Shown here piece by piece: positions 1 through 7,961 of a stretch of DNA of 64,000 nucleotides. Below the pieces are notes generated by a model that saw only the letters and a program-made list of their open reading frames with translations, was not told where the DNA came from and ran no database searches. Both the position numbers and the translations under genes were made by a program. Location of the stretch: assembly GCA_959607825.1 (NCBI GenBank), contig CAUHNW010000006.1, forward strand, positions 62,001 to 126,000, in the 5' to 3' direction. Source of the stretch: HGM13006 sp900757695. Lineage in GTDB: Bacteria; Bacillota; Clostridia; Oscillospirales; Oscillospiraceae. Each line of letters opens with the position of its first letter. Within the stretch, counting starts at the first letter, position 1.

Positions 1-7
1 TGATCAT
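1..7 (-). CDS. possible start of a gene leaving the left edge
   Basis: Reading leftward, an ATG at 7-5 is preceded on the minus strand by GAGGTG, six bases before it. This is a good ribosome binding site for a divergent gene whose body lies outside the window. Only two codons are visible, so nothing can be said about the product, and the start may be chance. Confidence 0.25.
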
Positions 8-142
8 GGCATTCACCTCATAGGAGCATATGCACGCAGGCCCTGTCCTCTTGCGGATATTTGGAGCATCATTGTGAGTTTTCACCAAGGCGGCCCGGAA
101 AACCGGGGGAAATATCTCTGCCGCCGGAGCGACGCTTCCCGG

Positions 143-171
143 TTGCACAGAATGGCGTTCCGGAGTATAAT
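143..171 (+). promoter_or_regulatory. promoter of the DUF5662-lysA gene
   Basis: TTGCAC, 17 bases, TATAAT, about 70 bases before the coding start at 240. It fits a housekeeping sigma-A promoter. The stretch before it (8-142) holds no convincing gene. Confidence 0.6.
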
Positions 172-239
172 GAGATGGGGTAGTTTTCATATCCCCGGAT
201 TCTGCTTTCGGCAAGGCCGAAGCCACAGGAGGAATCTCC

Positions 240-2039
240 ATGAACGCCCTTGGGCACTTTAAGACCATTACGCACCATAAGCTTCTGGTGATGCAGTACT
301 GCTTCCGGGTGGGGCTCATCCGGCAGGGGCTGATGCATGATATGAGCAAGTATTCCCCCACAGAGTTCCGTGTGGGGGCCAAGTATTATTCCGGCACCCG
401 AAGCCCCAATGCCGCTGAGCGGGAAGAGCTGGGCTACTCTACCGCATGGCTCCATCACAAGGGCCGGAACAAGCACCATCTGGAATACTGGATCGACTAC
501 GGCGGCCGTGACATGGTGCTCATGGGCCACCCCATGCCCACCCGCTATATGGTAGAGCTGTGTCTGGATCGGATTGCCGCCTGCCGGGTCTATCACGGAA
601 AGAATTATACGGACCGGGATCCGCTGGACTACTTGGAGCACAGCCGGGATTCCCGGATGATGCACCCCCAGACCCAGGCACAGGTGGTGGAGATCCTCAA
701 CATGCTGGCGGAAAAGGGGGAGAAGGAGACTCTCCGGTATATCCGAACGGTGGTGCTGAAGCATCCGGTAAAATGCTACCCCAATCTTCCGCCAAAGGAC
801 GGAGCCCCCGGAGAAAAGGATCCCACCTTTGCCTCTGCCCCGCAGCTTCAGGCACTGGCCCGGGAGGCGGGTACGCCCTACTATCTCTACGATCAGAAGG
901 GAATCATAGAAGCCTGCCAGACGGTACAGGCGGCCTTTGCATGGAACCCAGGCCACCGGCAGTTCTTTCCGGTGAAGGCAACGCCCACGGCCGGGATCCT
1001 GAAGCTCCTGCGGCAGCAGGGGCAGGGGGTGGTGTGCTCCTCGGCAGCAGAGCTGGAGCTGTGCCGCCGGTGCGGCTTTACCGGGGATGAGATCCTGTTT
1101 CTGCCCAATTTCCCCCGTCAGGAGGATCTGGAAAAGGCCCGTGAGGTGGGCTGTATGCCGGTGCTGGACGGGCCGGAGCTCATCGACCGCTTTGGGGCGC
1201 TGGGGCTGCTGGGAAATACGGTAGGGCTGCGGACCACCCCGGAGGAGATCTTCCGGTTTGGGCTTACAGAGGTTCAGACAGAGGGGATCAAGTTCGGCGT
1301 TCCGGTCTCTGCGCTGCCGGAAACCGTAGCCCGGCTCAAAGGGCTGGGTGTCAAGGCGGTGGGCCTCCACGCCTACCTCTCCGGCAACACCTTAGAGCAG
1401 GACTATTACCCGAAGCTTGCGGCCCTGCTCTGCAAAGCCGCAAAAAATGTAGAGGACATTCTTCCGGTATCTTACCTGAACATCTCCGGTGGCATCGGCA
1501 TCGGCTACCGGCCCGGGGAGCAGACACCGGATCTTATGGAGCTGGGCGCCGCTGTCCGGCAGGTGCTGGAAGCATATTATCCCGGCGGCACTGCCCCGGC
1601 CATCTATACGGAGCTGGGCCGCTATGTTACCGGCCCTCACGGCGTTCTGGTAACGAAGGTCACGGAGCTGAAACATGCCGGGCGAAACTACGCCGGGGTG
1701 GACGCCTCGGCCTCCGACCTGATGCGGCCCATGATGTACGGCGCCTACCATCATATCTCAATTGTTGGGAAGGAAGGCGCCAAAGAGCGCAGACAGTGGG
1801 ACGTTGTGGGTGCGGTCTGCGAGAACACCGATAAATTTGCCCAAAAGCGGATGCTGCCGGAGCCGGAGCTTGGAGACCTGATGGTGATCCACGATGCAGG
1901 CGCCCACGGCCACTCCATGGGCTACCAATACGGCGGAAGGCTCCGCTGCGGGGAATACCTGCTGACGGATCAGCAGGAGATCTTGCCGCTGCGCCGGAGA
2001 GAGACCACCGAGGACTACCTGCAAACACAGATTTTCTAA
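240..2039 (+). CDS. lysA: DUF5662 domain fused to diaminopimelate decarboxylase
   Basis: A 599-residue protein. Residues 1 to about 180 match the DUF5662 family, with the typical HDMSKYSPTEF and HHKGRNKHH segments; this family has no known function. From about residue 200 it is a fold-III PLP decarboxylase of the LysA type. The PLP lysine is in FFPVKATPT, the glycine-rich loop is SGGIGIGY, ELGRYVTGP takes the place of EPGR, the cysteine is in GAVCENTDKFA and the C-terminal active-site tyrosine is in GHSMGYQYGG. LysA converts meso-diaminopimelate to lysine in the cytoplasm. AGGAGG lies just before the ATG. The frame is open across the junction with no second start signal, so this looks like a true fusion. 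Specificity for diaminopimelate rather than another diamino acid is inferred; dapF and dapL lie 5 kb downstream. Confidence 0.85.
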   Translation: MNALGHFKTITHHKLLVMQYCFRVGLIRQGLMHDMSKYSPTEFRVGAKYYSGTRSPNAAEREELGYSTAWLHHKGRNKHHLEYWIDYGGRDMVLMGHPMPTRYMVELCLDRIAACRVYHGKNYTDRDPLDYLEHSRDSRMMHPQTQAQVVEILNMLAEKGEKETLRYIRTVVLKHPVKCYPNLPPKDGAPGEKDPTFASAPQLQALAREAGTPYYLYDQKGIIEACQTVQAAFAWNPGHRQFFPVKATPTAGILKLLRQQGQGVVCSSAAELELCRRCGFTGDEILFLPNFPRQEDLEKAREVGCMPVLDGPELIDRFGALGLLGNTVGLRTTPEEIFRFGLTEVQTEGIKFGVPVSALPETVARLKGLGVKAVGLHAYLSGNTLEQDYYPKLAALLCKAAKNVEDILPVSYLNISGGIGIGYRPGEQTPDLMELGAAVRQVLEAYYPGGTAPAIYTELGRYVTGPHGVLVTKVTELKHAGRNYAGVDASASDLMRPMMYGAYHHISIVGKEGAKERRQWDVVGAVCENTDKFAQKRMLPEPELGDLMVIHDAGAHGHSMGYQYGGRLRCGEYLLTDQQEILPLRRRETTEDYLQTQIF

Positions 2040-2050
2040 TACAATATCTC

Positions 2051-2081
2051 AAAGGGTACAGGAACAGCGCCTGTACCCTTT
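2051..2081. terminator. bidirectional terminator after lysA fusion
   Basis: A perfect 12-bp stem (2051-2062 with 2070-2081) and a 7-base loop, followed by CCTTTT. It lies between two convergent genes and probably serves both. Confidence 0.8.
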
Positions 2082-2085
2082 CCTT

Positions 2086-2295
2086 TTATCGAAGGCCGCA
2101 GAACAGAGCCAGCAGTCCCCAGACAATGGCCCCGGCGCACAGCAGGAACAGCGTCCCTTCCACAAGATAGGGGAGGGCAGCCCAGAGCAGCCGCCGGAAC
2201 ACCAGCTTTCGGCGAAAGTCTGCCTGCGAGGCAGCACGCTTTGGCATGGGGACGGTAAAGAGATCACTGACATAGACATCATTGGTAGTACGCAT
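2086..2295 (-). CDS. small membrane protein, unknown
   Basis: A 69-residue protein beginning MRTTNDVYVSDLFTVPMP. It has a basic middle and one hydrophobic helix (about residues 38-66, LPYLVEGTLFLLCAGAIVWG), so it is probably anchored in the membrane. AGGAGG lies eight bases before the ATG at 2295, and this supports this frame over an overlapping 77-residue frame that has no such site. No family is recognised and no function is proposed. Confidence 0.55.
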   Translation of the reverse strand: MRTTNDVYVSDLFTVPMPKRAASQADFRRKLVFRRLLWAALPYLVEGTLFLLCAGAIVWGLLALFCGLR

Positions 2296-2423
2296 GGTTC
2301 ATTCCTCCTGAGTGCATTTCATTTTGTGCCCTCAGTATAGCAAACAGAGCATACCAATAATGGTACTTTTCTTTGCGGCGTAAAAGATCCGGCGGAGCAC
2401 TCGTTCCGCCGGATCTTCTATCA

Positions 2424-3620
2424 TTATTCGCCCTTCAAGCCGTATTCCGCCGCCAATTCCCCAAAATAGGGAAGGCTGCGGACAATGGTATCGTAGGCCA
2501 CACAGTAGGCAATGCGCACATAGCCGGGGCAGGCAAAGCTGGAACCGGGCACCATGAGGATATGGTACTTTTTCGCACGCTCTACAAACTCTTTCTCGTC
2601 CTCGGTGGGCGCTTTGACGAAGAGGTAGAAGGCGCCCTGGGGCTTGATGCACCGGAAGCCGCAGGCTTTGAGCCCGCCATACAGGGCTTCCCGGTTCCGG
2701 TCATAGGCTGCAATATCCGTCTTTTCCTCCAAACAGCGGGCCACGGCCCGCTGCATGAGAGACGGGGCGTTGACAAAGCCCGACACCCGGGTGGCGATGC
2801 CCGCCGCAGCATAGAGCAGGTCATAGTCTGCGGCCTCGCCGGGGATCACCAGATAGCCGATGCGCTCCCCAGGCAGGGACAGGGACTTGGACCAGCTGTA
2901 GCAGACGATGGTATTGGCATAGTATTCGGTGAGATAGGGAACCTCTACCCCGTCATAGGCCAGCTCCCGGTAGGGTTCATCGGAGATCAGATAAATGTCC
3001 GTACCGTATTCATGCTGCTTCTCCCTGAGAATGCGGGAAAGCTCCATGCAGGTCTCACGGGAGTATACTACGCCGGTGGGGTTATTGGGATTGTTGATGA
3101 TAACAGCCTTGGTTTTGGCCGTGATCTTCTCTGCAAATTCCCGCAGGTTTGGCTGGAAATCCACGGTGTTGGGGGACACCACCACAAGCTCGCCGTCGTA
3201 GTTTGCTACATAGTTGCCATACTCCGTAAAGTAGGGGGCAAAGGTCAGCACTTCATCCCCGGGATTCAGCAGAGTTTTGAGGATCACATTGAGACCTCCC
3301 GCCGCACCCACGGTCATAATGATATTATTCTCGTGAAAATCCGTGCCGAACTGACGATTCAGGTGCTCTGCCACCGCCTGCCGCACATCGCTGTACCCCA
3401 CATTGGACATATAGCCGTGAACCATCAGGGAGTCCTCATCCTGAAGAATATCCCGGATGGCCTCCTTGACCGCCGCCGGAGCCGGCACCGAGGGATTGCC
3501 CAGAGAAAAGTCATAGACGTTTTCCGCCCCAAATTCCCGTGACATCTGCTGGCCCTCTTCAAACATGGCACGGATCACGGAGTTATTCTCCGCCAGACGC
3601 TTCATTTTTTCCGAGATCAT
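2424..3620 (-). CDS. class I PLP-dependent aminotransferase
   Basis: About 398 residues, aspartate-aminotransferase fold. Visible family features are NNPNNPTG in the PLP-binding region, the SDEPYRE aspartate motif, and YSWSKSLSLPGERIGY, which carries the Schiff-base lysine. The likely donor is an amino acid such as aspartate, but the substrate cannot be told from sequence. The start at 3620 is chosen because AAAGGAG precedes it and because its ATG overlaps the glpK stop (ATGA). An upstream in-frame start at 3656 would lie inside glpK and lacks a site. The overlap implies translational coupling with glycerol kinase. Confidence 0.85.
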   Translation of the reverse strand: MISEKMKRLAENNSVIRAMFEEGQQMSREFGAENVYDFSLGNPSVPAPAAVKEAIRDILQDEDSLMVHGYMSNVGYSDVRQAVAEHLNRQFGTDFHENNIIMTVGAAGGLNVILKTLLNPGDEVLTFAPYFTEYGNYVANYDGELVVVSPNTVDFQPNLREFAEKITAKTKAVIINNPNNPTGVVYSRETCMELSRILREKQHEYGTDIYLISDEPYRELAYDGVEVPYLTEYYANTIVCYSWSKSLSLPGERIGYLVIPGEAADYDLLYAAAGIATRVSGFVNAPSLMQRAVARCLEEKTDIAAYDRNREALYGGLKACGFRCIKPQGAFYLFVKAPTEDEKEFVERAKKYHILMVPGSSFACPGYVRIAYCVAYDTIVRSLPYFGELAAEYGLKGE

Positions 3621-5146
3621 TTCAGGTTCTCCTTTCGGGTTGCGGCGTGGCCCCATGCCATGGACAGCTCCACAGCGGTGCGCCAGAGGCTCCGCAGCTC
3701 CATTCGTGTCTCCGGGGCCATGTCAGGGGTGAATACCCGGTCTGTCTTCTGGAGACCGGAGAGCTCGTCCAGACCGCTCCATACGCCGGTGGCAAGGCCG
3801 GCAAGATAAGCAGCGCCTGCTGCCGTGGTCTCTACCATCTGAGGCCGGATCACGGGGATCTCCAGCAGGTCAGACTGGAACTGCATCATAAAATCGCTGA
3901 CGGATGCACCGCCGTCTACCCGGAGCTCCGCCATGGGCGTCCGGGATTCCATGGCCATGGTGTCCACCAGATCTCCCACCTCATAGGCAATGGATTCCAG
4001 CACCGCCCGGCACATATGGGCCTTGCCGGAGCCCCGGGTCAGGCCAAAGAAGCTGCCCCGGGCGTCTACATCCCAATAGGGTGCGCCCAGACCCGTAAAG
4101 GCCGGAACGAAATAGACGCCCTCGTTACTTTTCAGCGTCTCTGCCTGCAAATCACACTCGTGGGCGGTGGCGATCACCTTGCACTCATCCCGGAGCCATT
4201 GGATGGCCGAGCCTGCATGAAAAGCGCTGCCCTCCAGCGCATAGGTGGTCTTGCCGCCAAGGCTCCAGGCCACCGATGTAAGCAGCCCCCGGCTGGAACG
4301 GACGCTCTCTTCCCCGGTGTTCAGCAGGGTGAAGCAGCCGGTACCATAGGTGTTTTTGGCCTGTCCGGGCGCAAAGCAGCCCTGCCCAAACAGAGCCGCC
4401 GCCTGATCGCCTGCTGAGCCGGAAATCGGGGTATTCTCCAGCATTTCAAGTCCCCCAAGGCCCCGGGCCACCCGGCCATAGACCATGGAGGAGGGCACCG
4501 GCTGGGGCAGCATGCACATTGGGATGTTCAAAAGGCCACAGAGCTCCGGGTCCCAGCAGAGCTTGTTGATATCAAAGAGCATGGTGCGGGAGGCATTGGA
4601 ATAGTCCGTCACGTGGGCCTTGCCGCCGGTGAGGTTCCAGATCAGCCAGGAATCCACGTTGCCGAACAGGATCTCGCCCTTTTCCGCCCGGGCCTGAAGG
4701 CTGGGGTCCTGATCCAGCAGCCAGCGGATCTTGGTGCCGGAGAAATAGGGATCGATGAGAAGGCCCGTGCGGCTGAGCACCAGATTTGCCGCACCATCGG
4801 CGGTGAGCCGGTCACAGATGGGGGCCGTCCGGCGGCACTGCCACACAATGGCGTTGGCCACAGGCCGTCCGGTGGCTTTTTCCCAGAGGATGGTGGTCTC
4901 CCGCTGGTTGGTGATGCCAATGGCGGCAATATCCGTGGGGCTCAGTCCGCTGCGCTCAAATGCCTCGGACATGGCAAGGATCTCCGTGGAGAGGATCTCC
5001 ATGGGATCGTGCTCTACCCAGCCGGGCTTGGGATAGTGCTGGGGCAGGGGATACTGGGCTTTGGTGACAATATTGCCGGATTTATCGAAGATGATGGCCC
5101 GGGAGGAGGTGGTACCCTGATCCACGGCCAGAACATAGCCATTCAT
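3617..5146 (-). CDS. glpK: glycerol kinase
   Basis: A 509-residue protein of full family length, closely matching GlpK of the FGGY kinase family. It starts with the phosphate-binding AVDQGTTSSRAI loop, followed by ITNQRETTILWEKATG and GSAGDQAAALFGQG. It phosphorylates glycerol to sn-glycerol-3-phosphate with ATP in the cytoplasm. It is first in a two-gene operon, with the aminotransferase start overlapping its stop. No glycerol facilitator or glycerol-3-phosphate dehydrogenase is adjacent. The histidine phosphorylated by the PTS in some Firmicutes enzymes was not located. Confidence 0.95.
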   Translation of the reverse strand: MNGYVLAVDQGTTSSRAIIFDKSGNIVTKAQYPLPQHYPKPGWVEHDPMEILSTEILAMSEAFERSGLSPTDIAAIGITNQRETTILWEKATGRPVANAIVWQCRRTAPICDRLTADGAANLVLSRTGLLIDPYFSGTKIRWLLDQDPSLQARAEKGEILFGNVDSWLIWNLTGGKAHVTDYSNASRTMLFDINKLCWDPELCGLLNIPMCMLPQPVPSSMVYGRVARGLGGLEMLENTPISGSAGDQAAALFGQGCFAPGQAKNTYGTGCFTLLNTGEESVRSSRGLLTSVAWSLGGKTTYALEGSAFHAGSAIQWLRDECKVIATAHECDLQAETLKSNEGVYFVPAFTGLGAPYWDVDARGSFFGLTRGSGKAHMCRAVLESIAYEVGDLVDTMAMESRTPMAELRVDGGASVSDFMMQFQSDLLEIPVIRPQMVETTAAGAAYLAGLATGVWSGLDELSGLQKTDRVFTPDMAPETRMELRSLWRTAVELSMAWGHAATRKENLK

Positions 5147-5193
5147 ACTGCGTCGTTCCTTTCGGATTGGAATTGGGCGGAGCCCTTTTTATA

Positions 5194-5222
5194 GTTTTAC
5201 TGATTTCCACCATGAAAGTCAA
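5194..5222 (-). promoter_or_regulatory. promoter of glpK
   Basis: On the minus strand TTGACT, 17 bases, TAAAAC, some 50 bases before the glpK start. A TATAAA just downstream is an alternative -10. No cre-like operator was identified with confidence. Confidence 0.45.
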
Positions 5223-5281
5223 TGGTCAGATGGTTTTTCCAAAAGATAATCGTCATTCTAAACGAAATTAAGGGTCTTTTC

Positions 5282-5309
5282 TTGTATGTTTCGGATTATC
5301 TGATATAAT
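5282..5309 (+). promoter_or_regulatory. promoter of the membrane protein gene at 5348
   Basis: TTGTAT, 16 bases, TATAAT, about 40 bases before the start codon. Confidence 0.6.
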
Positions 5310-5347
5310 AAACCCACGCAAAATGAAAAAGAGCGGAGTGATACCCT

Positions 5348-6400
5348 ATGAAAAAAGCACTGCGGCGGGAGACCATGCGTCATTTACTGCCACGGATCAT
5401 TTTATTTGCCCTGCTGGCGGCAGTATTTCTGGGCCTGTCCGGCAAGGGTCTTATCTGCATGGTACGAGGCCCCAAGGCCCTGTCCTCTGTGGATCCTTCA
5501 GAGCTGTCGGGAGAATATGTGTCCTTTGACGCAAGCGAGGTCATTGTGGCATTTGCCAACCTGACGGCGAAGTCCGACAGCTCCAGCAGCACCCTGAAAA
5601 CCTACTATCTGCTGCCTGCGGGAGACGGCACATATCTTGCAGTCATGGATCGGAAGGAGCATCACGCCGATGTCATGGACAAGGCCATGGATCAGAGCCA
5701 TGAATACTATCTGGGCGATCTGGAGACCCTGACGAAGCTGGGCAGTCTCAGCGGCACCGCCGCAGCGCTGGATGATGATATGACCGGGTATATGTCTGAC
5801 TGCATCGAAAAATATCAGCTGCCCGGTTATACAGAGGGCGGCGATACCTTGGCGCTGATCCGTCCCGTTCAGATCAATCTGGATCATGTTGGCCTGTTCT
5901 CTACTACCATCACGCTGCTGCTCGGAGGCGTGGGGCTGGTATTCCTGATCCTGATGCTGGCATTCCTGATTCCCGCCATGATGGGCCATTACCAGAAGAA
6001 GGCCATGGCGGTAGTGCTGAACGACCATACCACGGAAGAAGCGGAAGCTCTTTACGCCGAGGCTTCGCCGCTGGAACGGGTGAAGGTGGGCGAATATCTG
6101 TTCTATCAGAAGGGCGCCTATACGCTGGCAGAAAAAACCGCAGATCTCATCTGGGGCTATCCCATGCCGGAGCCGCTGGTGGTCAGTAAATACCGCTGGC
6201 CGGTGGCCCTCTATGACCGGGAGCAGAACATGATTCAGGTCTGCTTCCGGGAGCAGAAGGACTGCAAGGCCCTGCTGGAGGCCATCCGCTCTCAGGGAAA
6301 TCCATTTGTGGTGGGCTACACCAGCGAGCTCTCCCAGAAGTTCCAGCAGGACTTTGCTGGATTTGTCGCAGCGGCAGAGAAAGAATGCCATAATGCATAA
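5348..6400 (+). CDS. two-helix membrane protein, unknown (DUF6709-like)
   Basis: A 350-residue protein. An N-terminal hydrophobic helix (about 14-36) is followed by an extracytoplasmic segment of about 160 residues with Ser-rich and Asp-rich stretches. A second helix (about 182-208, TTITLLLGGVGLVFLILM) leads to a cytoplasmic C-terminal domain of about 140 residues. The architecture resembles clostridial proteins annotated DUF6709, but this is from memory and unsure. The start at 5348 follows GGAG. It stands alone between its own promoter and a strong terminator. No function is proposed. Confidence 0.75.
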   Translation: MKKALRRETMRHLLPRIILFALLAAVFLGLSGKGLICMVRGPKALSSVDPSELSGEYVSFDASEVIVAFANLTAKSDSSSSTLKTYYLLPAGDGTYLAVMDRKEHHADVMDKAMDQSHEYYLGDLETLTKLGSLSGTAAALDDDMTGYMSDCIEKYQLPGYTEGGDTLALIRPVQINLDHVGLFSTTITLLLGGVGLVFLILMLAFLIPAMMGHYQKKAMAVVLNDHTTEEAEALYAEASPLERVKVGEYLFYQKGAYTLAEKTADLIWGYPMPEPLVVSKYRWPVALYDREQNMIQVCFREQKDCKALLEAIRSQGNPFVVGYTSELSQKFQQDFAGFVAAAEKECHNA

Positions 6401-6406
6401 AGGAAA

Positions 6407-6445
6407 ATCAGCGCTCCATTCGGGACTGCCGAATGAAGCGCTGAT
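6407..6445. terminator. bidirectional terminator
   Basis: A 17-bp stem with one mismatch (6407-6423 with 6429-6445) and the loop GACTG, between convergent genes. A T-rich tail (TACATTTATAAAAAGG) follows on the plus strand. Confidence 0.8.
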
Positions 6446-6449
6446 ACAT

Positions 6450-6950
6450 TTATAAAAAGGTCAGCAGCATATCATACCATTCTGCGCCCCCGTGCTCCGA
6501 ATCACTCAGGCCCTGACACACATAGCCCATGGATTCGTAGAACCCGATCTTCTCCTTTTTGCAGGTGAGGATCACGCCCTTCTGCCCGCCATTCCGGGCC
6601 CGCTGTACCAGCGCTTCCATCAGTGCCCTGGCAATGCCCCGATGCTGGTAGTCCGGGTCTACGGCAAGGCCGAACACCGTCTGCCATGGATTTTTCAGGC
6701 TGTGGGGGCAGTCCGGCTCATAGAGCTGGTCCCCCAGTACGGGCTCTGTGGTGCAGCAGCCGTTGATGAGACCGATGATGGTGCCTGCCTGATTCTCCGC
6801 CACCAGAAATCGCTCCGGGAACAGAGCAAGACGGGTCTCAAAGGCGGCTCGTGTGGCTGCCTCTGCCGGCGGGAAGCAGCGGTTTTCCACCCGGCAGACG
6901 GCATCTAAGTCCTCCGGACAGGCGGTACGGATGATGTATGTATGCTCCAT
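6450..6950 (-). CDS. GNAT family N-acetyltransferase
   Basis: A 166-residue protein with the Gcn5-related acetyltransferase fold. Motif A is clear in FGLAVDPDYQHRGIARALM, where QHRGIA binds acetyl-CoA pyrophosphate. The IGFYESMGY segment near the C terminus is typical motif B. It resembles arylalkylamine acetyltransferase-like members, but the substrate amine is unknown. The start at 6950 is preferred, since GGAG lies eight bases before it. It is divergent from dapF, and both promoters lie in the shared gap. Confidence 0.85.
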   Translation of the reverse strand: MEHTYIIRTACPEDLDAVCRVENRCFPPAEAATRAAFETRLALFPERFLVAENQAGTIIGLINGCCTTEPVLGDQLYEPDCPHSLKNPWQTVFGLAVDPDYQHRGIARALMEALVQRARNGGQKGVILTCKKEKIGFYESMGYVCQGLSDSEHGGAEWYDMLLTFL

Positions 6951-6985
6951 TGTAAAAACTCCAAACTGTAAATGATTTCTGTATG

Positions 6986-7014
6986 ATTGTAGCACCTCCC
7001 GCCGCATATTGCAA
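6986..7014 (-). promoter_or_regulatory. promoter of the GNAT gene
   Basis: On the minus strand TTGCAA, 17 bases, TACAAT. It is back to back with the dapF promoter, the two -35 boxes being about 8 bases apart. Confidence 0.6.
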
Positions 7015-7021
7015 TCAAACG

Positions 7022-7050
7022 TTGCATATTTTCCTATGAAATGGTATAAT
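7022..7050 (+). promoter_or_regulatory. promoter of dapF-dapL
   Basis: TTGCAT, 17 bases, TATAAT with an extended TGG just before the -10. The leader is short (about 50 bases) and shows no riboswitch. Confidence 0.7.
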
Positions 7051-7106
7051 GCGGGCATCACCCTTCGCCTTGGTGGAAAAAATCAGCAAAGCGGCTTGGA
7101 GGTATT

Positions 7107-7955
7107 ATGAAATTTACAAAAATGCAGGGCATCGGCAATGACTACGTCTATGTCAACTGCTTTCAGGAGAAAATCGCCGCCCCCTCAGATCTGGCTGTCA
7201 GGATCTCTGACCGGCATTTGGGGGTTGGCTCTGACGGACTGATTCTGATCTGCCCCTCGGAGATCGCCGATTTTCAGATGGTCATGTACAACTCCGATGG
7301 GAGCCGGGCACAGATGTGCGGCAACGGTGTCCGCTGCGTGGGCAAATACGTCCATGACAAGGGCCTGACCAGCAAGACTACGGTGACAGTGGAGACACTG
7401 GCCGGGGTCAAAACCCTTGCGCTGCATCTGCAGGAGGACGGCACCGTTGGCTCTGTCACCGTAGACATGGGCGCACCCATTCTCTGTCCTTCGGACATTC
7501 CCGCACTGGGAGCGGGTGATTCCTTCGTAAACCAGCCCTTGATGGTAGACGGAACGGAGTGGCTGGTGACGGCAGTTTCCATGGGCAACCCCCATGCCAT
7601 CGTCTATGTGGATAACACCGAGCATCTGGATCTGCCGGCCATTGGCCCGGGCTTTGAGCATCATCCGGCCTTCCCGGAGCGCATCAATACAGAGTTTTTA
7701 CAGGTCATCGACCGGCACACCATTCGGATGCGGGTATGGGAGCGTGGCGCCGGGGAAACTCTGGCCTGCGGCACCGGTGCCTGCGCCAGTCTGGTGGCTT
7801 CGGTGATCACCGGGAAAACAGACCGGGAGGCTACCTTACGGCTGCTGGGGGGCGACCTGTTTATTCGCTGGGATCCGGATACGGGCCATGTATTTATGAC
7901 CGGCCCCGCAGAATTTGTATTCGAAGGCGAATACCCCATTTCCACCAAGGAGTGA
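7107..7955 (+). CDS. dapF: diaminopimelate epimerase
   Basis: A 282-residue protein, usual DapF length. The two catalytic cysteines sit in the expected motifs, SRAQMCGNGVRC (about residue 73) and ETLACGTGAC (about residue 218). It interconverts LL- and meso-diaminopimelate, supplying peptidoglycan and the LysA reaction. TTGGAGG precedes the ATG. It is the first gene of a two-gene operon with dapL, six bases downstream, so substrate production and epimerisation are co-expressed. Confidence 0.97.
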   Translation: MKFTKMQGIGNDYVYVNCFQEKIAAPSDLAVRISDRHLGVGSDGLILICPSEIADFQMVMYNSDGSRAQMCGNGVRCVGKYVHDKGLTSKTTVTVETLAGVKTLALHLQEDGTVGSVTVDMGAPILCPSDIPALGAGDSFVNQPLMVDGTEWLVTAVSMGNPHAIVYVDNTEHLDLPAIGPGFEHHPAFPERINTEFLQVIDRHTIRMRVWERGAGETLACGTGACASLVASVITGKTDREATLRLLGGDLFIRWDPDTGHVFMTGPAEFVFEGEYPISTKE

Positions 7956-7961
7956 TTCAAT

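Noticed and set aside
69..1370. A 433-codon open frame on the minus strand across the lysA fusion
   Set aside because: It is antisense to a clear PLP decarboxylase, has no recognisable motif and no ribosome binding site.
2049..2282. A 77-codon minus-strand frame overlapping the small membrane protein at 2086
   Set aside because: It has no ribosome binding site, whereas the frame starting at 2295 has AGGAGG and a membrane helix.
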